Positions 27,218-35,170 of a stretch of DNA of 64,000 nucleotides are shown one piece after another. Below the pieces are notes generated by a model. It was not told the DNA's origin, did not search any database, and was given only the letters and a program-made list of their open reading frames with translations. The position numbers and the translations under genes were made by a program. How positions within the stretch are numbered: the first letter of the stretch is position 1; each line of letters begins with the position of its first letter. The DNA is from Tenacibaculum aiptasiae. GTDB taxonomy: Bacteria; Bacteroidota; Bacteroidia; Flavobacteriales; Flavobacteriaceae. The stretch is taken from assembly GCF_008806755.1 (NCBI RefSeq), contig NZ_WAAU01000011.1:103467-167466 (forward strand), given 5' to 3'.

Positions 27218-27925
27218 ATGGAAAACTCATTTGACAACGGACCTAAGGTACTTGTTGCACAAGTATCGGAAGCAGACAGAGTTGCTTTTTACAAAAAAAC
27301 CTATGCGCATGTAGGTGGTGGTATCTTACTATTTATTGTATTTGAATACCTATTCTTACAAAGTGCTTCTCTTGTAGAATTTGCTTTATCAATGACTCAA
27401 GGATACAAGTGGTTATTATTATTAGGTGGTTTTATGCTAATTACTAATTATGCTGAAAGTACTGCTTTAAAAACCTCTGATAAAAACTTACAATATTTAG
27501 CATATTCAGCTTATATTTTTGCTGAAGCTTTTATTTTTATACCATTAATTTACATGGCTATTATGTATACCAATAGCTTAGATTTAATTAAACAAGCAGG
27601 AATTGTTACGCTTGGTTTATTTACAGGAATTTCTTCTATTGTTTTTATTACTAAAAAAGATTTTTCTTTTATTAGAGCTGGATTAACTGTTGGATTTTTT
27701 ATAGCAATTGGATTAATAATTGCAGGAGCCTTATTTGGTTTTAACCTTGGTTTATGGTTTTCTGTAGGAATGTGTGTATTAGCTGCTGGATCTATTTTAT
27801 ACCAGACTTCTAACTTAGTACATAAATTTTCTACTGATGATTACATCCCTGCTGCATTAGGTTTATTTGCCTCTTTAATGCTTTTATTCTGGTATGTATT
27901 ACAAATTTTTATGTCAAGAGACTAG
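27218..27925 (+). CDS. Bax inhibitor-1/YccA family membrane protein
   Basis: The 235-residue protein starts with a short cytoplasmic segment (SEADRVAFYKKTYAHVGGGI) and has seven membrane helices, the BI-1/YccA layout. The last helix and the residues ITKKDFSFIRAGLTVGFF and DDYIPAALGLFASLMLLFWYVLQIF are family-like. Bacterial members include proton- or calcium-leak proteins and FtsH-interacting proteins, so the role is uncertain. Single gene ending at a strong bidirectional terminator. Confidence 0.92.
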   Translation: MENSFDNGPKVLVAQVSEADRVAFYKKTYAHVGGGILLFIVFEYLFLQSASLVEFALSMTQGYKWLLLLGGFMLITNYAESTALKTSDKNLQYLAYSAYIFAEAFIFIPLIYMAIMYTNSLDLIKQAGIVTLGLFTGISSIVFITKKDFSFIRAGLTVGFFIAIGLIIAGALFGFNLGLWFSVGMCVLAAGSILYQTSNLVHKFSTDDYIPAALGLFASLMLLFWYVLQIFMSRD

Positions 27926-27949
27926 TTAAAAATTTAACGTTTATATATA

Positions 27950-27984
27950 AAAAAACCACTTGTTCTTAAACAGGTGGTTTTTTT
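27950..27984. terminator. Bidirectional intrinsic terminator
   Basis: Stem AAAAAACCACTTGTT / AACAGGTGGTTTTTT with one G-T pair and a small loop; A-run on one side and T-run on the other. It separates the converging BI-1-like and sufS genes. Confidence 0.9.
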
Positions 27985-28005
27985 ATTTTATTAATTGAGT
28001 AGTAT

Positions 28006-29217
28006 TTAACTCAACATCATTTTGGCTTTCTTAACCGCTGTTACCAATGCATCTATTTCTTCTTTGGTATTGTAAAAAGCAAATGATGCTCTTACTGTCC
28101 CTGGAATACAATAAAAGTTCATAATTGGTTGCGCACAATGGTGTCCTGTACGAACAGCTATTCCTAATTTATCTAAGATAGATCCAACATCATACGGATG
28201 TATTCCTTCCAAATTAAATGATATTACAGAAGCTTTCTTACCAGTTCCGTAAATTTTTAATCCTTCTATTTTTTCCAACTCTTGAGTTCCATAAGCTAAC
28301 AACTCTTTTTCTTGTTGATCTATAGCCTCAAAACCTATTGAATTCATATAATCAACCGCAACTCCAAAAGCTATTCCTCCACAAATATTTGGTGTTCCTG
28401 CTTCAAACTTATGAGGTAATCCTGCATAGGTAGTTTTTTCAAAAGTTACTGTTTCAATCATTTCTCCTCCTCCTTGATAAGGTGGCAACATTTGCAATAA
28501 CTCTTCTTTTCCGTATAACAAACCAACTCCTGTTGGTCCACACATTTTGTGAGCTGATGCTACATAAAAATCAACATCTAATTCTTGAACATCTGGCTTT
28601 ATATGCGGAACTGCCTGCGCTCCATCAATTAAAACATACGCTCCAAATTTGTGCGCTGCATGAATAATTTCTTCTATTGGGTTTATCGTTCCTAATGCAT
28701 TCGACACATGATTACAAAAAACCAATTTGGTTTTATTATTCAATAATTCATGATATACATCCATTCTTAACGAACCATCTTGATCCATTGGAATTACTTT
28801 TAAAACAGCACCCGTTTTTTCACAAAGCATTTGCCAAGGAACTATATTTGAATGATGTTCTAATGATGATACAATTATTTCATCCCCTTCTTTTAATAAG
28901 GTAGCAAATCCTGATGCTACAATATTAATACTATGAGTAGTTCCTGAAGTTAAAATAACCTCATAAGAATGCTTTGCATTAAAATGTTTTTGAATCTTTA
29001 TACGTGCTTCTTCATATTTATCGGTTGCTTCCTGACTTAAGGTATGCACTCCTCTATGAATATTAGCATTATAATTCGAATAATAATCAACAATTGCATC
29101 AATCACAATTTGAGGTGTTTGAGAAGTTGCTCCATTATCAAAATACACTAAATTTTTCCCATGTACTGTACGATTTAAAATAGGAAAATCAGCTCTAATC
29201 TTATCTACATTCAACAT
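28006..29217 (-). CDS. sufS: Cysteine desulfurase SufS
   Basis: SufS takes sulfur from cysteine for Fe-S cluster assembly. From ATG 29217 (MLNVDKIRADFPIL) the protein has 403 residues; 14 extra upstream codons remain open but are not family-like. It has PLP lysine K224 in SAHKMCGPTGVG, the catalytic cysteine C361 in RTGHHCAQP, and the class II start IRADFPILN. The RTGHHCAQP loop and overall length place it in the SufS group rather than IscS. sufBCD and sufE are not in the window, so it is unlinked here. Downstream it shares a terminator with the BI-1-like gene. Confidence 0.96.
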   Translation of the reverse strand: MLNVDKIRADFPILNRTVHGKNLVYFDNGATSQTPQIVIDAIVDYYSNYNANIHRGVHTLSQEATDKYEEARIKIQKHFNAKHSYEVILTSGTTHSINIVASGFATLLKEGDEIIVSSLEHHSNIVPWQMLCEKTGAVLKVIPMDQDGSLRMDVYHELLNNKTKLVFCNHVSNALGTINPIEEIIHAAHKFGAYVLIDGAQAVPHIKPDVQELDVDFYVASAHKMCGPTGVGLLYGKEELLQMLPPYQGGGEMIETVTFEKTTYAGLPHKFEAGTPNICGGIAFGVAVDYMNSIGFEAIDQQEKELLAYGTQELEKIEGLKIYGTGKKASVISFNLEGIHPYDVGSILDKLGIAVRTGHHCAQPIMNFYCIPGTVRASFAFYNTKEEIDALVTAVKKAKMMLS

Positions 29218-29236
29218 ATAAAAAGTAAATTTAAGA

Positions 29237-29244
29237 CAAAGGTA
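29237..29244 (-). promoter_or_regulatory. -7 promoter element of sufS
   Basis: The minus strand reads TACCTTTG, an exact TAnnTTTG match, 19 bases before ATG 29217. Being just inside the longer open frame, it supports the internal start. Confidence 0.5.
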
Positions 29245-29285
29245 GTGCTTGCATTTCAAATATAAACACCAATCAATTAAATTCT

Positions 29286-29293
29286 TACATTTG
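29286..29293 (+). promoter_or_regulatory. -7 promoter element of the serine hydrolase gene
   Basis: TACATTTG is an exact TAnnTTTG match, 17 bases before ATG 29311. Confidence 0.5.
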
Positions 29294-29310
29294 CTAAAAA
29301 AGAGTCCCTA

Positions 29311-30636
29311 ATGAAAAATATCAAAAGAATTTTATTATTACTGGCAATTGTTCTTATTGCTGTTGTAGTTTACAATTACCCTAAGTTAAATATTTTAGCT
29401 GGATACTCCGCTAAAAACACTGCCTCTTCGGTTTTCTTAGCCGAAAGAAGCCTAGAGTTTACTGATGAAAATGACAATAATTTTTCTCCAATAAACTTAA
29501 CTTCCGATGAAATTAACTCTCAAGAAAAATCTGCTACTGGTTCAGTTTTTGGACTTTTAAAAAGAAAAGCTGTTTACAGAAAAGGATTAGGAGCTGTTTT
29601 AATTAATGATGATTATGATGCTTCTAAAACTCCTTTAGTTCCAAAAAGATCAGAGGCCGATAATACTACTCCTTTCCCTTATGGAAATGCAGATCAAATA
29701 GACACTGTTTTTTCTAATATCAATTACAAAAAGCTAAACGAAACTATTGATACTATTTTTAATTCTAGAAACCAAACTCGATCTGTGCTTGTAGTTTATA
29801 AAGATCAAATTATTGCTGAAAAGTATGCTAATAATTTCGATAAGAATTCTTTACAATTAGGATGGTCTATGACCAAAAGTATTACGAGCACTGTTTTTGG
29901 AATTTTACAATGCCAAGGAAAAGTTAATGTTGAACAAAGTAATTTGTTTAAAGAATGGGAAAACGATGACCGCAAAAACATTACAATTCACAACCTACTT
30001 CAGATGAATTCTGGTTTAGAATGGCTTGAAGATTATAATACTATTTCTGATGTTACAAAGATGCTATTTCTTGAAAGTGACATGACTAAAACTCAAATAA
30101 GTAAACCTTTAGTAGGTAAACCAAACGAAACTTGGAATTATTCTTCTGGTACCACTAATTTACTTTCTGGTATCATCCGTAGTCAATTTAAAACGCATCA
30201 AGAATATTTAGATTATTGGTACAGTAATTTAATTGACAAAATAGGAATGAACTCAATGGTCATTGAAACTGATTTGAGTGGAAACTTTGTAGGGTCTTCT
30301 TATGCTTGGGCAACTGCAAGAGATTGGGCAAAATTAGGTTTATTATACCTTCATAATGGTGAATGGAATGGAGAACATCTTTTTGATAAAGATTGGGTAC
30401 AATATGCAACTACTCCAACACCAGGTTCTGATGGTTGGTATGGAGCACAAATATGGTTAAATGCAGGAAAGCGTTATCCTGATGTACCAACAAATATGTA
30501 TTCTTTTAATGGGTATAAAGGTCAAAATGTATTTATTTTGCCAAGTGAAGATTTAGTAGTTGTTAGAACTGGGCTTACTAAGAACGCTGACATGAACACT
30601 TTATTAAAAGGAATTATAAACTCGATAAAAAAATAA
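29311..30636 (+). CDS. Beta-lactamase-fold serine hydrolase, membrane-anchored
   Basis: The 441-residue protein has an N-terminal membrane helix (RILLLLAIVLIAVVVYNYP) and a class C beta-lactamase/DD-peptidase-like domain. S186-x-x-K189 in GWSMTKSITS is the catalytic pair; NYSSG near residue 275 is the Tyr motif. The C-terminal KSG/HTG-type motif is not obvious (FNGYKGQNVFILP is the nearest), so the family is more likely esterase or peptidase than drug-degrading beta-lactamase. It is 2 bp before an SdpI-like gene. Confidence 0.9.
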   Translation: MKNIKRILLLLAIVLIAVVVYNYPKLNILAGYSAKNTASSVFLAERSLEFTDENDNNFSPINLTSDEINSQEKSATGSVFGLLKRKAVYRKGLGAVLINDDYDASKTPLVPKRSEADNTTPFPYGNADQIDTVFSNINYKKLNETIDTIFNSRNQTRSVLVVYKDQIIAEKYANNFDKNSLQLGWSMTKSITSTVFGILQCQGKVNVEQSNLFKEWENDDRKNITIHNLLQMNSGLEWLEDYNTISDVTKMLFLESDMTKTQISKPLVGKPNETWNYSSGTTNLLSGIIRSQFKTHQEYLDYWYSNLIDKIGMNSMVIETDLSGNFVGSSYAWATARDWAKLGLLYLHNGEWNGEHLFDKDWVQYATTPTPGSDGWYGAQIWLNAGKRYPDVPTNMYSFNGYKGQNVFILPSEDLVVVRTGLTKNADMNTLLKGIINSIKK

Positions 30637-30638
30637 AA

Positions 30639-30980
30639 ATGAACCCATATTATTATGTACTGTCTCTTAATGGATTACTTTTCCTTTTCAGTATAATTTT
30701 TTATTTCTTTCCCCCAAAAAAAATTAACTCACTTTATGGTTATCGCACCAACAAAACCATGAAAAACGAAACTGTTTGGAAATTTGCCAATGCATTTTTT
30801 ATAAAGCAATTTTTAATTTATTCTGCAATATCATTTGCAGCTGCATTAATTTTTGTTTTTATAAGTAAAGATATTAGTTGGCAACCCATGGCTATTATGT
30901 TACTATCTCTAGCAGTTTCTGTTATTAAAACAGAACAAGAAGTAAACAAAAACTTTGATGAAGACGGAAATAAAATATAA
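30639..30980 (+). CDS. SdpI family small membrane protein
   Basis: The 113-residue protein has three hydrophobic segments and the family-like loop INSLYGYRTNKTMKNETVWKFAN, where the GYRT and W-x-x-AN residues are typical of SdpI/YhfL-type proteins. In Bacillus SdpI is an immunity protein for a killing toxin, but these short homologues in other phyla have no proven role. Cotranscribed with the serine hydrolase and ended by a perfect terminator. Confidence 0.85.
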   Translation: MNPYYYVLSLNGLLFLFSIIFYFFPPKKINSLYGYRTNKTMKNETVWKFANAFFIKQFLIYSAISFAAALIFVFISKDISWQPMAIMLLSLAVSVIKTEQEVNKNFDEDGNKI

Positions 30981-31010
30981 AAAAAGAGACTGTTTAAACA
31001 GTCTCTTTTT
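30981..31010. terminator. Bidirectional intrinsic terminator
   Basis: A 30-base perfect palindrome, AAAAAGAGACTGT-TTAA-ACAGTCTCTTTTT, between the converging SdpI-like and SCO genes. Confidence 0.92.
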
Positions 31011-31011
31011 T

Positions 31012-31689
31012 TTATTCTTCGTATTCTTTTTTCAATAGCGTAATATCATCTATAATTTTCTGCATGTTTTCTTTTTTGGTTCCATCATACGAACCTCTAA
31101 TACGTCCTTCTTTATCTATTAGCACAAAGTTTTCTGTATGAACCCAATCGTTCTCTCCTCCATCACCTTCGTCTAAAACTGCAAAATAATGCTTACGGGC
31201 TAAATTATATATGTGCTTTTTTTCTCCAGTGGTTACATTCCATTTACCATCAATAACTCCTTTTTCTAATGCATATTTTTTCAATTGTGGAACGCTATCC
31301 ATAACTGGTGTTACTGAATGTGATAAAAACATAATATCATCATCCTTTTTATAGTGTTCTTGTAATTCACTCATATTATAAGCCATAGCTATACATATGG
31401 TTTGACAACGAGTAAAAAAGAAATCTGCGATATAAATTTTACCTTTATAATCTGCATTTGTTATTGTTTCTCCATTCTGATTGATTAACTTAAAATCACC
31501 AACCTTATGATTTCTAGATTTTGTTCTTAAGGAAGCATCCACCAGTTTTGGATTAATATCTGCAGGGTTATAAATTGGTAATCTATCATCAACTTTTACT
31601 AAATGATAAAAAACGGGGATTCCAATAGCACAAAAAACTAATAAGAAAATTAAAGTGCTTTTAGATTTTTTAAAGAATTTAAAGTCCAT
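31012..31689 (-). CDS. SCO1/SenC family copper chaperone-like protein
   Basis: The 225-residue protein has an N-terminal membrane anchor (residues 11-30) and a thioredoxin-fold domain facing the periplasm. The copper site is complete: Cys95 and Cys99 in FTRCQTIC and His184 in WVHTENF. SCO proteins deliver copper or reduce cysteines for the CuA centre of cytochrome c oxidase; oxidase genes are not nearby. It ends at the 30-base palindromic terminator and has its own -7 box. Confidence 0.93.
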   Translation of the reverse strand: MDFKFFKKSKSTLIFLLVFCAIGIPVFYHLVKVDDRLPIYNPADINPKLVDASLRTKSRNHKVGDFKLINQNGETITNADYKGKIYIADFFFTRCQTICIAMAYNMSELQEHYKKDDDIMFLSHSVTPVMDSVPQLKKYALEKGVIDGKWNVTTGEKKHIYNLARKHYFAVLDEGDGGENDWVHTENFVLIDKEGRIRGSYDGTKKENMQKIIDDITLLKKEYEE

Positions 31690-31704
31690 TCTCTCTTTTT
31701 TCTA

Positions 31705-31712
31705 CAAAAATA
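31705..31712 (-). promoter_or_regulatory. -7 promoter element of the SCO gene
   Basis: The minus strand reads TATTTTTG, an exact TAnnTTTG match, 15 bases before ATG 31689. Confidence 0.5.
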
Positions 31713-31808
31713 CGACTTAAAACAGGGTTAATCTCTCTTAAACTTAAAAAGTTTGTTAAATCCTAAGTCGAACTAGAGTACAAACTTTTAGAACTCTTTC
31801 GAAAAACG

Positions 31809-31816
31809 TACATTTG
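31809..31816 (+). promoter_or_regulatory. -7 promoter element of rseP
   Basis: TACATTTG is an exact TAnnTTTG match, 30 bases before ATG 31847. Confidence 0.5.
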
Positions 31817-31846
31817 TCAGATTTTAAATTTTAGACACAAGCCTTT

Positions 31847-33193
31847 ATGGAGATATTAATAAAAGCATCACAATTTATTTTAAGTTTATCGCTTTTAATT
31901 GTTTTGCACGAGTTAGGACACTTTATTCCTGCCAAATTATTTAAAACTAAAGTTGAAAAGTTTTACCTTTTCTTCGATTATAAATTCTCTTTATTTAAAA
32001 AGAAAATTGGTGATACTGTTTATGGTATTGGTTGGATTCCATTAGGTGGTTATGTGAAAATCTCTGGAATGATTGACGAAAGCATGGACACTGAGCAAAT
32101 GAAAAAACCTGCTCAACCATGGGAATTTCGTTCTAAACCAGCATGGCAGCGTTTAATTATTATGCTTGGTGGTGTAATTGTAAATTTTGTTTTGGGTATA
32201 GTTATCTACATTTGTTTAATGTATGCTTATGGTGAAAAGTTTTTACCTAACGAGAACTTAAAAGATGGTGTATGGGTACAAGACCAGTTAGGTAAAGATT
32301 TAGGTTTAGAAACTGGAGATAAAATACTTACTGTAGATGGACAAGCAATTGAAAAATTTAGAGAATTACCTATAGAGTTTATTAATGGAAATAACTATTC
32401 TATTGAAAGAAATGGAACTGTTATTGAAAAAGTAATTCCTACTGATTTTATTTCAAAACTAGTAGATCGTGGTAAAAATGCGGGAAGTTTTATAACACCA
32501 AGATATCCATTTATTATAGCAAAAGTTGCTGAAGATTCTCCAAACGTAAAAAGTGGTTTACAATCTAAAGATATAATTACTGCTATTAACGGAGTTAACA
32601 TCAAATATTTTGATCAAGCTGAAAAAGAGCTTAATAAATATAAAAACCAAGATATCAGTGTTACTGTAAAAAGAGGTAATGAAAGCTTAGATATCCCTGT
32701 TAAAATATCTGAAAACGGTAAAGTTGGTGTAGCTATTGCTCAATTATCTTTAAAAGATTTAGAAAAATTAGGTTACTATGACTTAGCAGAAAAGAAATAT
32801 TCATTTTCTGAAGCAATTCCTGCTGGTACTAATAAAGCTTGGACTACTTTAACTAACTATATTAAGCAAATGAAAAAAATCTTCAATCCTAGCACAGGTG
32901 CTTATAAAGGATTAGGTGGTTTTATTTCTATTGGTAGTATTTTCCCTTCAGAATTTAGCTGGGAAACTTTCTGGAACATTACGGCATTCTTATCAATTAT
33001 GTTAGGTTTCATGAACTTATTACCAATTCCTGCTTTAGACGGAGGGCATGTTGTATTTACGCTTTGGGAAATGATTACAGGTAAAAAACCTGGTGATAAA
33101 TTTTTAGAATATGCTCAAATAACAGGATTTATCTTATTAATTGCCTTATTACTTTTTGCAAACGGTAATGACATATTTAGGCTCTTTAAATAA
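31847..33193 (+). CDS. rseP: RIP metalloprotease RseP
   Basis: RseP is a site-2 intramembrane protease that cuts membrane-bound anti-sigma factors and signal-peptide remnants. The 448-residue protein has HELGH at residues 21-25 in the first helix, one clear PDZ domain (AKVAEDSPNVKSGLQSKDIITAINGVNI, about residues 220-250) plus a more degenerate one before it, and the third-ligand motif NLLPIPALDGGH near residue 395. Length and helix number are typical. It is transcribed alone and ended by a hairpin terminator. The target sigma system is not in the window. Confidence 0.96.
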   Translation: MEILIKASQFILSLSLLIVLHELGHFIPAKLFKTKVEKFYLFFDYKFSLFKKKIGDTVYGIGWIPLGGYVKISGMIDESMDTEQMKKPAQPWEFRSKPAWQRLIIMLGGVIVNFVLGIVIYICLMYAYGEKFLPNENLKDGVWVQDQLGKDLGLETGDKILTVDGQAIEKFRELPIEFINGNNYSIERNGTVIEKVIPTDFISKLVDRGKNAGSFITPRYPFIIAKVAEDSPNVKSGLQSKDIITAINGVNIKYFDQAEKELNKYKNQDISVTVKRGNESLDIPVKISENGKVGVAIAQLSLKDLEKLGYYDLAEKKYSFSEAIPAGTNKAWTTLTNYIKQMKKIFNPSTGAYKGLGGFISIGSIFPSEFSWETFWNITAFLSIMLGFMNLLPIPALDGGHVVFTLWEMITGKKPGDKFLEYAQITGFILLIALLLFANGNDIFRLFK

Positions 33194-33218
33194 ACTATAA
33201 TACTTAAATAAACTTAAA

Positions 33219-33250
33219 AACATCGTAATATCAACATTACGGTGTTTTTT
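33219..33250 (+). terminator. Intrinsic terminator of rseP
   Basis: Stem ACATCGTAAT / ATTACGGTGT with one wobble and a five- to six-base loop, followed by TTTTTTT. The rest of the 304-bp gap 33194-33497 holds no gene. Confidence 0.85.
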
Positions 33251-33439
33251 TATATTCAAATCATAAAAAAAGCCCTTTTAAAACTATTTCAAACTCTTTG
33301 AAAACCATATTATATAGATAGAATATATCCTCTTTTAAAACGTTTAAAACACCTAAAAAAACTATGTTTAACACTATGCTTTCTTAGTTAAGAACATTAT
33401 CTATTCATAAACTCACAATATAACAGTTAAGTTTATAAA

Positions 33440-33471
33440 ATAAAAAAGGCTGAGAGTAAACTCTCAGCCTT
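33440..33471 (-). terminator. Intrinsic terminator of the TonB-dependent receptor/SGNH operon
   Basis: Perfect 11-bp stem AAGGCTGAGAG / CTCTCAGCCTT with loop TAAA (33446-33471); on the minus strand a T-rich run (TTTTTATTTT) follows. Confidence 0.92.
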
Positions 33472-33497
33472 AAATATATCGTTAACAAAACTACTAC

Positions 33498-35159
33498 TTA
33501 AGGTAAAGTAGATGAATAATTTGTTGGGTAATTGTTTGCTTTAGCTAAACCGTCTTTACCCTTAGTAAAATTAGATCCATAAGTAGCATCAATAGCTTCT
33601 AACATTTTATTAGCCATTAACGCATAACCTCTACCTGTAAGGTGAACACCGTCTAAACTAACTAAACCACCTGTAACAAAAGTTGTTGTTAAATTATAAG
33701 TATCAAATGTTAATCCAGTGGTAGAAGCCTGTTGTAAAATAGTATTAAAATCAACAAAAGCTAAACCTTTAGCGTCTGCTACTGCTTTAATTGTTGCATT
33801 ATAAGCATCTGTAGCTGATTTTAATTTTGCTACTTCGTTTTCAGTTAATACCCATTTATCTTCTAAAGGCAAAGAAACACCTTCTGCTGAGAACATACCT
33901 GCCAATGTTTGTGGTAAACCTTGTCCTACTAAATACGCTACTGAACTAGTATTAACTTTTCCTATAATACTTCTACTAGGTAACACTAATAAATCTTTTT
34001 CTGTAGCTTGTCTTGCTTGCCCATAGTAATTACCTAATAAACCTGCTACTTTCTGTAAAGTTGCTGTATCAGTTGGTAAACCAAAACTAGCAACAAAACC
34101 AGGGAACGTTGGACTTGCTAATAATGCTCCAGCAATATCAGCTTTTTTATCATCTAATGATTCATCTTTAATCACTACAGGACTAGCTGCTGTAGTAGAA
34201 AAAGTAATTGCTCGCTCCGGAACACCAATTGCAGTAAAAACTCCATTAATAGCTCCAAATACATTATTCAATGTAGGTATTTGAGCAGCAAAACTTGCGT
34301 CTGTTGGATCTAATGGTGCATAAGGAACTGTTGTGAAGTGAGATAAACTTGTAATATATGGTAAGTTTGCCACAACTCCTTTAGCCCCTGTAGCAGTTAA
34401 TGCATCAACTGTTCCTGTAAAAGCAGCAGCAAATACATTAGAATTTGTAATATCAGCTGAACCATAAGTTGCAGGGTTTACATTACCTGTTTCATTATGA
34501 TCAACTCCAGTACCTCCAGCAAGAGCATATCCTAAAACATCGTTACCTCCTATTTCTGATAAACTGAAAAATGTAGGAGATTGTGCTAATACATCTTGTA
34601 AAATACTAGCCGTTGGAGAAGAAGCCATTCTTACAAAGTAAGGGTTAGCATTTGGTAACGCTGCTAATGCACCATAACCATTTACTCCTAAATGATAACT
34701 CTTTGCCCCTGGTACTCCCATATTATTAAAAGGACCTGTTTGAATATTTCCAACTTCTGTTGTTGAAGTTGCTTGTAATCCTACTGGTCCTGCACCGTTA
34801 AAGTACAATCTTGGCCCAAAAGAACCATCAGCATTTTGTACCCCTCCAAAAAGTAATCCACCAATATTATCATTCATTAATGGTTGTTTGAAAGTTCCTC
34901 CACCTACCATGGCAAATTTCTTAGCTAGGATATTTGGAAATGAATTTTCTTGACTTGCTTTAAACAAAGCATTATCTGTAAAACCAGCTGTAAAAGAAGC
35001 TCCTACCGCTACATATTTAGAAAAATCTGCAGTTCCTTTATCTAAAGGAATCGTATTTTCTGCCTCTCCTTTAATTTCTGGTAATGTATTATCTACATCA
35101 CAGGCTACAACACCTAAAAATAATGCAGATAAAAATGTATATTTTAATGTATTCTTCAT
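33498..35159 (-). CDS. SGNH/GDSL-type lipolytic lipoprotein
   Basis: Lipoprotein signal with Cys20 (FLGVVAC) followed by DVDNT, an acidic export-like stretch. SGNH blocks: Ser55 in VGASFTAGFTD, Asn in SLSEIGGNDVLGYAL, and Asp-His in LDGVHLTGRGYALMANKML near the C-terminus; a full catalytic triad is present. The 553-residue length exceeds a minimal SGNH domain, with about 200 residues of insert. It is 11 bp downstream of a TonB-dependent receptor, so it may process or bind the receptor's substrate at the cell surface (inference). Substrate could be a lipid, an acylated sugar or a polymer. Confidence 0.9.
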   Translation of the reverse strand: MKNTLKYTFLSALFLGVVACDVDNTLPEIKGEAENTIPLDKGTADFSKYVAVGASFTAGFTDNALFKASQENSFPNILAKKFAMVGGGTFKQPLMNDNIGGLLFGGVQNADGSFGPRLYFNGAGPVGLQATSTTEVGNIQTGPFNNMGVPGAKSYHLGVNGYGALAALPNANPYFVRMASSPTASILQDVLAQSPTFFSLSEIGGNDVLGYALAGGTGVDHNETGNVNPATYGSADITNSNVFAAAFTGTVDALTATGAKGVVANLPYITSLSHFTTVPYAPLDPTDASFAAQIPTLNNVFGAINGVFTAIGVPERAITFSTTAASPVVIKDESLDDKKADIAGALLASPTFPGFVASFGLPTDTATLQKVAGLLGNYYGQARQATEKDLLVLPSRSIIGKVNTSSVAYLVGQGLPQTLAGMFSAEGVSLPLEDKWVLTENEVAKLKSATDAYNATIKAVADAKGLAFVDFNTILQQASTTGLTFDTYNLTTTFVTGGLVSLDGVHLTGRGYALMANKMLEAIDATYGSNFTKGKDGLAKANNYPTNYSSTLP

Positions 35160-35170
35160 TTTTATTTTTT

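Noticed and set aside
29311..30980. Beta-lactamase resistance gene or SdpI-type immunity locus
   Set aside because: The hydrolase lacks a clear KTG motif, and no sdpC-like toxin gene is nearby; both names reflect fold only.
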